From Ulota crispa (Eukaryota > Streptophyta > Bryopsida > Orthotrichales > Orthotrichaceae), in contig OY987243.1 in the NCBI GenBank assembly GCA_963920765.1, forward strand, positions 24,237,419 to 24,301,418: 64,000 nucleotides of DNA. Reading direction: 5' to 3'. The translations under genes were made by a program, and so were the position numbers. Positions 1 through 11,069 of the stretch are shown piece by piece (within the stretch, counting starts at the first letter, position 1; each line of letters opens with the position of its first letter). The notes under the pieces are model-generated. The model saw only the letters and a list, made by a program, of their open reading frames with translations. It made no database searches and was not told the origin of the DNA.

Positions 1-3000
1 ATCGATACTAGTAAAGGAGGAAATGATGTCCAAGGCAGCTGTACCAGGCTGCATGGGCGCTTCCATCATCCCAGATTCTCCCCGACTCTCTGATTGCAAC
101 CTTCTAAACCCAGAGGAAGCACTCAAATTGTCCCTGTAGTCAACTTCCTTTTCAAAGCTACCAGACGCTTGCCGACCCAAACCGGTATTCCGCACCTTGA
201 CGTTGCTGGACTCGTCTGTTGTCCCTACGGGTTCGCGTCGCAGCCCACCAGGGCTATAATTCAAGTCTGCCCTCTGTCTACTCCCTTCCATATTCTCACC
301 ATTGCTTGCCAAGACGCCGGCTGACACGGGAACATGCCGCTGATCCGCGCTCTTTGATGGGCTTCTCGGCCGTGAAAGAATCTTCAAAGGGGGTACGTGA
401 ACCTGTTCCAGGTTTGCAACCTTTTCAGCTTCGTACTTTGACGGTAACTTGTCACCTTGGGGAGATAGGATTTGCCCTTTTGGTACCCCTGTTTGTGTGA
501 AGTTAGAAATTGCGGATCCAGAATTCTTGGTATCCTCTAAATTCTCTGCAATTTCTGTGGCACTTAGCTTGGTGGAAGCTATCAGCTTGGCCATCTCAGT
601 TGTCGGCTGAGGTTGACCCCCATCCAACAGATTTTCAAACCCCGCTGTTACTCGTTCGTAACCTGGCGGAACGTTGGGAGCTGAGCCTGGTACAGTTCCA
701 CCGTCGTTCAGTGGTGAATTGACGTTGGGCGCTATCTTCTCCAAAGAGGCTTGAGGAGTTGGTACAGGACTGGATGTTACCACCTTCACAGCTAATTTGT
801 CAATCACCGGAGAAGCCTGCTTGATAAGTTTCTCGGCAGACATCGGCAGACATTGCGATACAAGTAACGAGTACTGCTGAATGGCTGCTGTTTGCACACA
901 ATAAATCTGTACTGCTGCTCCTGGACCCCCTTCGGAACCGCGTTGCTCCTTCACAGTCAAGCTTAGAATCGGAATAGTCACAGAAAATTCAGCGAGATAG
1001 TTAATTTGAGCTCTTTCCGGTCGAGATCCAAACTGCACATGAAGCACATATATGGCGTTCTTCTTTGCATTCGCCACCACAATCAAGTTGGCTTGGGGAG
1101 CCACAGCCACCTGGTTGAAAAAGGCATTGTCCACGTCATCTCCGGCAGCGGAGCTCTGAAATTCCACGGTCTGGATGCACTCCCACAAGACATGGCTTCC
1201 AGACTTCGAGGGTGACGCGCTTTCTTCAGGAGCCCACAATTTCAACTCCCGATTCATCGGATATCCCTGCCAACACACAACAACGTAACTCTTTTCAGTT
1301 AGTCTATTAGAACCAAGTGATACTTTTATATCTATCCCTTCAATTCTCTCAGAAACTAGCCAGAATTAATCCCCTCTATGCGCCGCGCTCACTCCAAAAG
1401 CAATCTACTTAACAGCGAGTTCCTATCCACAAACACAAGGCCGACAACCAATGGTTAAGCCACCAAAGAACAATGCTGAAAAGATCATGTACATACCGCA
1501 GTGAGCAGAATTGAGTGCTCGGGAAACCCTGGGGCAGACAAGAAGGCAACAGCACCAACAATATCTCCCACGTGTGGAGCGAAGGAGGACAAATAAGCAG
1601 ATTTATTCTGCCCCCATACTCGCACCTATCAAAATCAACGGCACAAGTCCATTAATCGACAGTGAATGCAGAACGGTTAGGAATACCTGAAACTGCATCT
1701 GCTTCTCCTGGACAACCAAACTCTATGAAATGTTCGTCAACATGATCAAGGGACAGACGATTCAAAGGTCATACGGAGACTCTATAATTCACAAATATCT
1801 TCTACATACATCACACTCAGTCAATCCAGGAAAATGCTTGCCCGACATATTATATGGACATACTGGTTGTTCTGGACGATTGCCTTGCGCTGGATACAAT
1901 TAGGGTGCAGGGAGAATGCACGGCATCAGTTGCAACACTCAGGCTCTCAACCCTACTAAGCAACAAAGTACAACAATAAAGGGAAATGCCAAAGTCAAAG
2001 TCACGAACCAAGCCATCTGCAGAAGACGAAGCAATGTGACCAGAGGAGAACGAGGGTATAGCTAAATCGGTCACGTCCTCCTCGTGCTCGCCAATTTTAG
2101 TAATGCCTTCGATCAAATCTTTTATGTGACACACCACCGGCTTATCTACAGAGAAGCCTCCGGCAGGCGCTGCTTGTTGTACCTTGTTGAGATCGACCGA
2201 CAGAATATACTTCCCAATGGCAACGAGTAGAACGTCCTACATTAGACAACAAGAAATTTCTCATGTATTGCCCATGCATTATGCATACCTCCACTGTAGT
2301 AGCAAAAACTAATGCTGCTGTACAAACTTACATCGACGTTGCATACAAACGTACCCTACATTCTAACATCAAAGAGCCAATAGATCCAGCAAACGTGACA
2401 AACTCCGATTTTCCAAGGCAAAATCCTGATTACCTCTACTGATAGTTGAAACCAAGGTATACGGTCAAATACCAAATATAGCAATTCTCTACACATCCAT
2501 AACTTCCTAGGTTGATATGCTTTCTAGGGCCTTTTCATCCCTGATGCGCACGACCGTATTTTGCACTGGTATGAAAGTTTTACAAAATGCACCTGCTTTT
2601 GCCAGCAGATACGAGGATTGGTTGCTTCCCAGTTGCCAATGAATTGAATGGCAGCAACAATTTGGTCTTGTATCGAGAATTTGCCGTCAGGCGCACGACA
2701 TTCCATAACATGTCTCACGAACACTCGTCCATCTGTGCTTGCACTGAAGATACAACGACAGCAGAAATTCAATCAGGAACTCGCACAAAGAAAATTCCTA
2801 CTCGTTGTCGTATCAAAAACGTACCAAACAAGTTAAGTAGAAATGCAATCAGAACGGTTTCGTTAAGAATACAGATTACATAAACCTCAACCCTGCGACA
2901 TCCTAGGAAATTACCTGGCCAGACGATTCACGTTGTCTGCCGCAAAAGCCATATCTGTCACCCTCTGTCAAAAGTAAAAAAACCAGGACAATCACATTAA

Positions 3001-4024
3001 GAGCAGTCACCAAGAACCCCTCCACATAACTACAATCAAAAAGCGAGAAAAAATTCTGACGTATCTTAGGAACGCAATCACCGCACGAAATACGAGGTTT
3101 CATTAGCTAGCATTCACGTACATTCGAATGCCCTCGAAGCAGTGCCCGCAATTCTGCAGTCAGATTGATTATCCGAATAGTTGCCCCACGTAAACCGTAG
3201 CAGATGTAGTCCATGTTCACAGCTATTTGCCTTCCCAGAATCGGCTCAGGGTCAGATCCATACGTCGTAATAGGTCTCACTTCCAGTTGCGGCTGCGCTT
3301 CATCAGGCTTTCGAACATCCACGTCATAGACGATTCGCTCTCCTTTCAGTTTTCTTCCCCTGGGTAGCTTGCTGTCTTGCACTGTCTTGGGCAAAGGTGC
3401 GGGAGCCAAGCTACTTGCCACACCGGTCGGCATTGGAGGCAGTTTGACTGCAGCGAACTTCCCTTCTGAAGTTGCCGACTCCAAATCAGGAAGGCCAGTC
3501 CCCACTTCATCTTCACCACCGCCAGCGGCAGCAGATTGTGTTGTCAAAAGAGCCATCAGACGAGCCCCGTCCAGAGGAGAGCTCGAAGCTGGCGCTACGC
3601 CCCTATCTTGGATGATAGAAGCAGCTGGAGAAGTTGACGTCGTCGACGAGGGGTGCGATGGGATCGCGCCGCTGGGAGGAAAATCGACTTGCTGAGAAGT
3701 GGGAGGGCCGCTTGGATAGCCAGAAGTTGGCGGACCGTGATCTCTCGCAAAATAAAAAGGATTTAGGGATGGAGCTGGTCCTTGAGGTGGAGCAGAAGCA
3801 GGATTGAACATGGGCGGACCACCTGGAAGGGGTGGAAATGAGCTCGACTTTGGTGCAGCACTTGCACTAGGAGGAAAGGAGGAGAGAGGGTAAGAAGACG
3901 GAGCCTGTTGAGGATACAAACCGGTCGAAGCGGGTAGGTGAGAAGATTGAACTTGTGGCGTATATTGCCCAGTTCTCATGTACTTCTGCTCCACAAAACC
4001 CCCAGGGGGTCCTGGAGCTCCCAT
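1..4024 (-). CDS. VCS: VARICOSE / EDC4 mRNA-decapping scaffold, 5' part (partial)
   Basis: Scaffold of the cytoplasmic decapping complex (DCP1-DCP2, P-bodies). Six exons read on the minus strand: 4024-3122, 2964-2915, 2743-2593, 2236-2009, 1625-1497 and 1266-1, all with GT-AG borders and a continuous frame of about 909 residues. ATG is at 4024-4022. Residues 1-200 are Pro/Ser-rich, with GARLMALL near residue 150 as in plant VCS. From about 225 come the conserved [35 protein letters not shown] and ICYGLRG, then WD40-type repeats ([42 protein letters not shown]) and [16 protein letters not shown]. Exon 6 then enters a low-complexity Ser-rich linker and is open to base 1. The C-terminal helical domain lies outside the window (Arabidopsis VCS is roughly 1,340 residues). 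Family assignment is very secure; the borders are by eye. Confidence 0.93.
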
Positions 4025-5250
4025 TTTAACCTCGTTAGCACTTCGATGCCACTACAACGTCCTGCCAAATCTTAAATTACACCACGGCCTTCACTAACCC
4101 GTCACCTGGAAACCAGCAAGCATACAACATCAGAACAAACTCCACAATCTAATAAAGCACCATCAACCTTCCTATCTCCCGGAAGCTTTTCCACAACGAA
4201 AAAAAAACCTTTCAGAAAGATCCGAATTTGTCAGTAAAAACCACAATTCAGAGACCATTCAAGACCTCCGTACTTAACAGTCCGTCAAATACAAGACACA
4301 TCCGCAAGCCCGAGCCAGGACACCCGCACAACTACTCTCTCCAATCACTCCCACAGATCCTAAAATTGCTTAATTGATCGTATGACACTCAACGTCAAAC
4401 ACATTTACATCCGCCTCGCAGAGTCCCTACAGCCGAACTTGAACTCCACATTTCAGAGAGAACACCCCTTATCCTCAGCCCTGACAGCATCCAAGCTTCG
4501 TCGAACAGAACAACCCCGCGCCACAGAAATGCAATTTCCAAAACCATTACTCCAACCAATGTTTCAATCACAATCTAATCTTATTCAACAACGCACATAC
4601 CAATCACAATCACAATAACAATCACGATCACAATCACAACCAACACATACACCACCGCTTCCACGTGCCTCACACATCATCACCATCACATAACAATCAA
4701 AACCCCGCCCTGTGGCTCATCCTGTCAAACAAATCCGTTTATCCCGAAAACTTAACATCCTCGCACCAATTCTCCTCTCCCCCTACATAGAGCTGGATTT
4801 CGCCAAATCTCCAACTCCTCTAACAACAACGCATCCACCGACACAGTCAAGTCACCGCCTACTCTCGATCGCTCCATCACACTCTAAAAGCTCTCTCTCT
4901 CCTCCACATAAACCAGCACCTCATCAAAACACAATCAATCAATCAACAAACAAACAAAAAAACGAACGAACGAACGAACGAACGAACAAACCACGAGCTC
5001 CATCGGCATAAGAACTTCGCCAAAACAACGGCCAACGCAACCAAACCGAACACCAATTCGGCGCCATACGACACGACACGACTGCACAACTTACCTGGCA
5101 ACAAAGCACGGCACCGACAGCAACGGAGCAGTGGTTACCGCCACTACGCTTACTCCCGAGGGCGATGACAGCGAGTGAGTGAGTGAGTGTGAGAGAGAGG
5201 GAGAGAGAGAGGCCGAGATAGAGACAGAGCGGGGCAAGGGAGGAAAAGTG
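4025..5250 (-). other. VCS 5' leader with a predicted leader intron
   Basis: On the minus strand a strong donor (CCAG/GTAAGT) lies at 5095/5094. An acceptor (TTGGCAG/GA) at 4062/4061 lies 37 bases before the VCS ATG. Together they predict a 1,033-bp intron in the 5' untranslated region. The sequence between is C/A-rich on the plus strand with no convincing ORF. It contains short CAATCA and AACGA repeats (about 4560-4640 and 4926-4991). The transcription start is not visible; 5250 is a guess. Confidence 0.55.
4926..4991. repeat. Simple repeats (CAAT)n, (CAAA)n, (CGAA)n
   Basis: Short runs of AATC, then AAAC, then about seven copies of the tetranucleotide ACGA, lying inside the predicted VCS leader intron. 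Confidence 0.8.
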
Positions 5251-5560
5251 TTGCTACAGCTTATAAGAAGCGGGGTAGTACGAGAATGGGACCCTCCGCC
5301 ATAGCTAGGGTTACAACAAATGATACCGCTCTCTATGCCATCCATCCCCCCTCTCTGTCGTCTCTCTCACTCTTCCTTTCCTTCTTTCTTTCTTCGGCTT
5401 CCTTTCTTTCAAAGTCGTCGTGCGCCAGTGATCTCCGCCATCGCCAGGGAACACTGATGGAGTGATGGCCCCTCTCGATGATTCGGTGATCCCTTTTCAC
5501 TGCCCCTTTCACTAAGCTACGGCCCCCCCTCACCCCCTAGAGGATTCTAGAAATTCGCAT
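5096..5560 (-). promoter_or_regulatory. VCS promoter region with GA/CT-rich tracts
   Basis: Upstream of the predicted leader exon. It holds a GAGT/GAGA tract at 5173-5225, a CT-rich tract at 5345-5405 and a telo-box-like AGCTAGGGTTAC at about 5303. Similar telo-box-like motifs lie beside or within the 5' parts of the other four genes. No clear TATA box can be tied to a start site. Confidence 0.4.
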
Positions 5561-5562
5561 TA

Positions 5563-5656
5563 TTATTCCTTGGTGTGATGTATGTTCCTTGCTTAGCATG
5601 AGCTTCCATTTTGTTTGTCGGTCATCATAGGCGTTATACCCCAGAAAAAATCAAGC
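5563..5656. repeat. Unit A of a diverged segmental duplication
   Basis: This stretch (ATTATTCCTTG..GCTTAGCATGAGCTTCC..) recurs at about 6708-6800 with small differences. In both places a CTCCCTCC Stowaway-like end follows (6054 and 6841). Unit A differs from unit B by the two MITEs at 5663-6042. Confidence 0.7.
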
Positions 5657-5662
5657 CCATAT

Positions 5663-5893
5663 TACAGTAGAACTCCTCTAAGTTAATATCATGTAAATTA
5701 ATATCCTTTGTAAACTAATGTATAACACAAATTTCAATGTCAAATTCAACAGTAGTAATGTTCTTTGGTGTTATTCTAGCACTAACCTCAAGGTTACTTT
5801 ATTTACACTTTCACAAAAATTAACTAATAACTTACTTAAATTAATCTGGTTCTTGGAATCCCAACTATGTTGGTTTAGAGGAGTTTTACTGTA
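5663..5893. mobile_element. Emigrant/pogo-like MITE, copy 1
   Basis: A 231-bp element with TIRs TACAGTAGAACTCCTCTAA and TACAGTAAAACTCCTCTAA (right end read in reverse complement). The ends include TA, the Tc1/mariner/pogo target. The end sequence matches the Emigrant type known from Arabidopsis (CAGTAAAACCTCTATAAATT). Non-coding. Related copies lie at 14066-14200 and 20176-20489. Confidence 0.8.
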
Positions 5894-6042
5894 ACTACAA
5901 GAAATTGTGTCCTAATTGACATGTCCAAATTGACTAAATGTGTCCAAAATAACAAAAAGACTGTCAAATTGGACAATTTCTGTAGATTTAGCAATGTTGA
6001 TTTGGACATGTTCTTGTCATTTTGGACAGTTTCCCTTGTAAC
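5894..6042. mobile_element. Short hairpin MITE next to Emigrant-like copy 1
   Basis: Left arm CTACAAGAAATTGTGTCC..GACATGTCCAAAT pairs with the right arm (reverse complement TACAAGGGAAACTGTCC..ACATGTCCAAAT) over about 45 bp with mismatches. It abuts the previous element. The TSD is not resolved. Confidence 0.55.
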
Positions 6043-6051
6043 TTAGTACAA

Positions 6052-6090
6052 GTACTCCCTCCACCCCAAAATGGATGTCCTTGTTTTGTT
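6052..6090. mobile_element. Stowaway-like terminus, fragment
   Basis: TACTCCCTCCACCCCAAAA at 6053 is a Tc1/mariner Stowaway-type end. Only about 35 bp precede the next element (6095), so it is a fragment or is split by that insertion. Confidence 0.5.
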
Positions 6091-6094
6091 TTTT

Positions 6095-6562
6095 AGGGAA
6101 TTGATATGTGCACACCCAAGGTTTGATATATGCACACTAGGGGTAAATTTTAGATATTTATCATCAACAAGTTAGATTTGAAAAATTTAAATTTAGATAT
6201 GAATTTTGAAACCTTCATTTTGTCTAAAACTACAAAGGAAGTTACAATTAAACAATGTTTTGTGGGAAAGCTGTCCTTTTTTATGAACAAGGGTAAAAGT
6301 AATAATTTGTTCCTTAGCTAAGTTTTTCACTAGGCATTGTTCAATTGTTAATTCCATTGTGGTTCTAGATTAAATTAATGTCATTAAATATGAACATGAA
6401 TTCAAACTTACCAAATTCAAATAGTTGATAGTAGGTTAAATTAATGTCATTAAATCTGAACATGAATTCAAACTTACCAAATTCAAATAGTTGATAGTAA
6501 ATATCTAAAATTTACCCCAATGTGCATATATCAAACCCCGGATGTGCACATATCAGTTCCCT
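6095..6562. mobile_element. Long-TIR MITE (RGGGATTGATATGT family), copy 1
   Basis: Left end AGGGAATTGATATGTGCACA, right end TGTGCACATATCAGTTCCCT. The arms pair over about 150 bp (GGTAAATTTTAGATATTTA etc.). An internal 68-bp segment (TTAAATTAATGTCATTAAAT..) is directly repeated at 6371 and 6435. Family members are at 11070, 48610 and 59990; the 48610 copy has a 9-bp TSD, pointing to a Mutator-like origin. Confidence 0.75.
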
Positions 6563-6566
6563 TCTG

Positions 6567-6702
6567 CAAATTCTCCTTCTCAGCAAATTCTCCTTCTCAG
6601 CAAATTCTCCTTCTCAGCAAATTCTCCTTCTCAGCAAATTCTCCTTCTCAGCAAATTCTCCTTCTCAGCAAATTCTCCTTCTCAGCAAATTCTCCTTCCT
6701 GG
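6567..6702. repeat. 17-bp tandem array, about 8 copies
   Basis: Seven perfect copies of CAAATTCTCCTTCTCAG and one variant, starting 4 bp beyond the right end of the preceding MITE. All forward frames are open only because of the repeat, so the ORFs here are not genes. Confidence 0.95.
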
Positions 6703-6838
6703 CATTATTCCTTGTTGTGATGTATATTCCTTGCTTAGCATGAGCTTCCATTTTGTTTGTTGTTGGCCCATGCTTATCATCGTAGGCGTTGTATCCCAAA
6801 AAAAAAAAGCAAGCCCCACTAAATCCGTATAATATAAG
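6703..6838. repeat. Unit B of the diverged segmental duplication
   Basis: Counterpart of 5563-5656 (GTGATGTATATTCCTTGCTT..) followed by AAGTACTCCCTCC, as after unit A. Unit B lacks the Emigrant-like and hairpin insertions present in unit A. Confidence 0.7.
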
Positions 6839-8003
6839 TACTCCCTCCATCCCAAATTGCTTCGTCCCAAAATGATTTATCCTTGTTTCTTGTTGCGAGA
6901 TTTTTTGCACTACTTGTGTTGATTTTGTTGAAAAGAACATAATTTGTGTGAATCCAGATTTCTATATTACCAAAATCAATGTGGTCAAGCTTATAGCAAA
7001 TAAAGAAATACTATCTATCAGTAATACTTTAAATTAGGCTCTTTGTTTGGATGTTTGTTTGTTTGTCACATTGATATCTCCAAAAATTGTGTGTCCCACC
7101 GTTGCATGCTTGGTACTTTTGGAAAGCTCTCGGCAAGAACAGGTGCACAGGTTTGGTTTTGTGGCATTTGGGCCTACATCGGGAAAGTTGTTGATTTTCA
7201 AAAGAATTTATGGATTAAAAATTTAGAAAATTGAAGGGGTGCTTGAGCTTGGTTTTGTGGTGTTTGGATAAATATTCAAAAAATAAAAAATAAAAAATAA
7301 AATGATTGAATTAAGATGAAAATTGGGCTGATTGCACAAGGCCACACTAATACTACTAAAATCACATTGACCTCTATAACATCACATCTCCACTCTCTGT
7401 AATATTATCAAATTGATACAATTTTGAAGACTCACTAAAAAAATTACTTTGCTTTCTATTTAACATACAAAAATCCTAATAAAATTTTAATGGTGAATGT
7501 GTAGCATAGCAAGTGCCAACCGCTAGTACCTATATAAAATTTGATGTTTGAATAGGGAAGGGCATCACATGATCTCCACAAATTGAAATTGAAATTTGGA
7601 TGATTGTGGAGTTGTTGGATTGTATCCTTAAAAAGAAGGAAATATAGAAAAAAGTAAGCAAAGAGGTGCACAAATCAACACTTTGATTCAATTCTATTTT
7701 GGGATTAGGGATAATTCTCAAACAAGATAAACTTAGGTGCAACCGTGCAAGCTATCCAAATAAACTATCATGGCAATATTATGGCTGAAGCAGTAGTGAA
7801 AAGTTGGGGATTGATGGGCTTGCCCTCACTTGGGCTCGAGGGAAAGCAAAGGATATGGTTAGGTTAACAAAGAAACCAATTGCTTGAGTTAGCCAATCTT
7901 GTTTTTTTAAGGGGATGCAAGAAGGATCCCATACAACTTACTCAAAACTAATGAAAAAAAGTTGGAGTTTGATTTTGAACGACCATTTGGGGCAAAGGGA
8001 GTA
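6839..8003. mobile_element. Stowaway-like (Tc1/mariner) element, non-autonomous
   Basis: TIRs TACTCCCTCCATCCCAAATT (left) and TACTCCCTTTGCCCCAAATG (right, reverse complement) with TA at both borders. At 1.17 kb it is long for Stowaway. The inside is AT-rich with no transposase motif, so it is either a larger deletion derivative or a MITE carrying later insertions. Confidence 0.6.
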
Positions 8004-8688
8004 GATACTAATCTTATATTCCAAAGGCAAATATTCATGGTATAGGTAGATATTTGTTAATTAATGTTCAACCTTTATTTTTGTTTGACACAAGGACATT
8101 GAAACTAGGGCTTGGATTCATGACAATCTTCCATTTTGGTTGATTTTATGATTTTGGCACATGATACTCAAAAGTTATTTCTCTAATTTCACTGAAGTTT
8201 GAGAAGGAATTTTTCTGTATATGACTCATTTTTTTTGCTTTACATTCCGAAAGCAAGGCCTCGCACTTCCATAAATCTACATTGTAAGTAAACACTTGTT
8301 AGAAAATGTTTGAGGCTCATTTTTGTTTGATATTAGGAAATTGAGATCAAGACTTGGATCTAGGGAATTTTGCCATTTTGGCTTTGACATGTTACAATTT
8401 GGTGCAAAATAATTAAATGTTGTTTTCCTTATCACTAAAACAAATAAAGAATTTGTTTGTGTGTGTTTAAGAAGTTTGGATGTGATTTGTTGTAGAATTG
8501 TGGTTGTCATGGAAACTTGCTTAGTTGTAATTGGTTTTGACCATTTTTTTTTAAAGTCCAAATGCAAGCATGTTTCTCAAGGTGCACAATGATAATCTAA
8601 ATGATGTTTGTTTAAGAAAGTTGATAACTTGTTGCAAGATGTTTGATGTGAACATTGAGATTGTTGCTCGGATTTCAAAGATCTACTA
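8004..8688. other. Intergenic, no gene recognised
   Basis: AT-rich. No ORF with recognisable protein similarity and no clear repeat pair. Confidence 0.6.
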
Positions 8689-9222
8689 AGGTAGGAACAC
8701 CCATAAGCGTGAGTTTAAGCATTATAGGGTATATACCCCAATCAAACAAGCTTGAAAATAATATTGCTAGATTAGCAAGAAGGAATGAAAAATATTGGCA
8801 TCAATTTCAAAGTTCCAATTGCAAGCATTTCTTCACAAAGATTTTTCAAAGTCCAAAATCACTGAAAATCCATGACTGTGAGTAGGAGATGCTAAAACAA
8901 TGTGATGGGGCTCTCAAAATCGTCATGCAAGTCACCTACAACCATCACTTTGTCACCCATAACCATCACTTAAGTACCCTAAATCATTTTTTCTAATATT
9001 TATAACTTGCTGTCACCCTATCAGAGGCATAGGTAACACTTATGGGGGCAGTAACGCTTAATATGGGGTAGTAACGCTTAATATGTGGTACTAACGCTTA
9101 ATATGGGGGCAGTAACGCTTATGGGGCGGTAACGCTTATGGGACGATAACGCTTATGGGGCGGTGACGCTTATGGGGCGGTGACGCTTATGGGGGCGGTA
9201 ACGCTGATGGGTGGTGCTACCT
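8689..9222. mobile_element. TA-MITE, AGGTAGGAGCACCC family, copy 1 with array
   Basis: Left AGGTAGGAACACCCATAAGC, right end reads in reverse complement AGGTAGCACCACCCATCAGC, with TA on both sides. The right TIR segment GTAACGCTTATGGGG is amplified (next entry). The interior matches copy 2 at 10133 in opposite orientation. Confidence 0.8.
9025..9222. repeat. TIR-derived tandem array (about 10 units of 14-20 bp)
   Basis: Imperfect units of the type GTAACGCTTATGGGGC, several with an extra AATATG. The unit is the inner part of this MITE's own TIR (reverse complement of CCCATAAGCGTTA). Confidence 0.85.
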
Positions 9223-10132
9223 TAACCTATTGTGCCCATTTCTTTCTTTTGTATACAACATTTTAAGTATAAGAAATTTGGACCTAATATCATTTGAGAT
9301 GGAATTTTGTATGTATGCATGAACAAAAATGTTAAACTTTCTTGACATACCAATATACCTATCAAGAAATAAAATTAGTAACAAAACAACCTAACTTAAT
9401 TTTAAAATGGTACAAAAATGTACATCCAATATGTAATTTCTTGAGTAATTTCTCTAACAAAAACTTCAAGCTATCACTTACTTTGCAATCCTACAAAAGC
9501 ATCATGCCTTGTAGAAGGCAGAGATAATATTCTTCGGCACCTTTGATATAAGAGTATTTTCACCTTGAATCATGGAGTGCTCTTAAAGTAAAGATAATAG
9601 TAGTGGTTTAAAAAATTATGTGTTGTTGAAACTCTTCAATAATGCACTCTAGTCATTATTAAGTAAAGTAATTTTTCTTGCTTTTTTATTGATAAGAGAA
9701 CCGCTTATGAAACTATTCTATCAAATTAATGATGCAAATTTCTCAAACTCTTCATCATCTAACTAAACAACAACTGCACACTTAAAGAGATTCAAAACCT
9801 AACAAGACAACTTAGAAACATAACATTGCACATTCAACTTGCAATGAAATTAAAATGGTCACTTTAAACTTTATAGTTACCAAGTTCCAAAAATAAACCT
9901 ATTACCGATAGAATGGTTCATTGTTTAAAAACATGTCTACAAATTCATTTCAAAATTCAAATGTAAAATTCAATAGAAAAAAATGAATTCTTATGGTTTA
10001 TAAATGTTACATGGTGAACCACATTGAGTGTCCTTCCTAGCTACAAAAAAAACATATCATTGTGGAAAAAATATGATGATTTGACAACAACATTGTTTGA
10101 TCAATTAAAAAGTACATAAAATTTCTGCAATA
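9223..10132. other. Intergenic, no gene recognised
   Basis: AT-rich spacer between two copies of the same MITE family. Short ORFs only, none with visible similarity. Confidence 0.6.
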
Positions 10133-10511
10133 AGGTAGCTGCACCCATCCAAGGTCTCCATACCCGTGACCTATGACTTTGTCACACTATTAGGATTGAA
10201 AAATATTAATATTAATAAAATCAATTATGGATATCTAAGTGATGGTTGTGGGTGACTAACATGATAGTTTTGAGTACCCCATCTAAAAACCAATAAACCT
10301 TGTTTTTAGCATCTCCTTCACATGGCTTTACATTTTTAGTGATTTTGGACTTTGAAAAATCTTTAAGACCAAATGCATGCAATTGGAGCCTTGAAATTGA
10401 TGCCAATATTTTTAGTTTCCTCTTGCTAACTTGTAGTATTAATTTCAAAATTAGTCAATTTTTTCACCTACTCCAAAACCCTTATTTTCATGCTTATGGG
10501 TGCGACTACCT
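10133..10511. mobile_element. TA-MITE, AGGTAGGAGCACCC family, copy 2 (reverse)
   Basis: Left AGGTAGCTGCACCCAT, right reverse complement AGGTAGTCGCACCCATAAGC, TA at both borders. The interior (GTGATGGTTGTGGGTGAC.., TTTAGCATCTCCTTCACA) is the reverse complement of copy 1. Confidence 0.75.
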
Positions 10512-11069
10512 TATGTTACCTTATGTTACCTTATGTTTTCTTAGTTGATAACGTTTGACCCTACAGAAAACTCAATAAAACCCTAAGGTGAGTTAGAAAT
10601 TTTTGACTTGAGAATCAATCGTTTGCCAAAATTTCTCAGCATATTAGACGTTCCCAAGCTGAAATCTTCCGATTCGTGCAAAATGTTACTTGTTTTTGTA
10701 CTACCTAATTAATGGCTCATGGATTTGATGTTACAGATCACAATGTCAAATATAGTGAAATCTCTCTTATTGTGTGGGAATGGTGGGGAGTGTATTTCAG
10801 TAAAATGCATATAAAGAGGTTTAAGTGTCATAAGTTATTTATTTCAACATGTGCATGATGTATAAATGGTATGTAGCTCATTTAAAAACATCAGTTATAG
10901 ATGACTGCTTTCCATTATCACTAATTGATAAAAAAAAACACCAATGAGACTACATTATATTTTGCAAGTGGTCCCACTATGACAAAAATAACTCCATCCA
11001 TGGTTATTGCAACACACGTTACGCACATAGGGAGTATGCAGTTTAAGAAGTACAATTTATTATGCAAAT
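10512..11069. other. Intergenic, no gene recognised
   Basis: Starts with three short TTATGTTACC-like repeats (10511-10540). Otherwise featureless AT-rich DNA. Confidence 0.55.

Noticed and set aside
3369-3695. 108-codon plus-strand ORF
   Set aside because: Antisense shadow of VCS exon 1.
6520-6832. ORFs with LLLSKFSFSANSPSQ repeats
   Set aside because: Products of the 17-bp tandem array.
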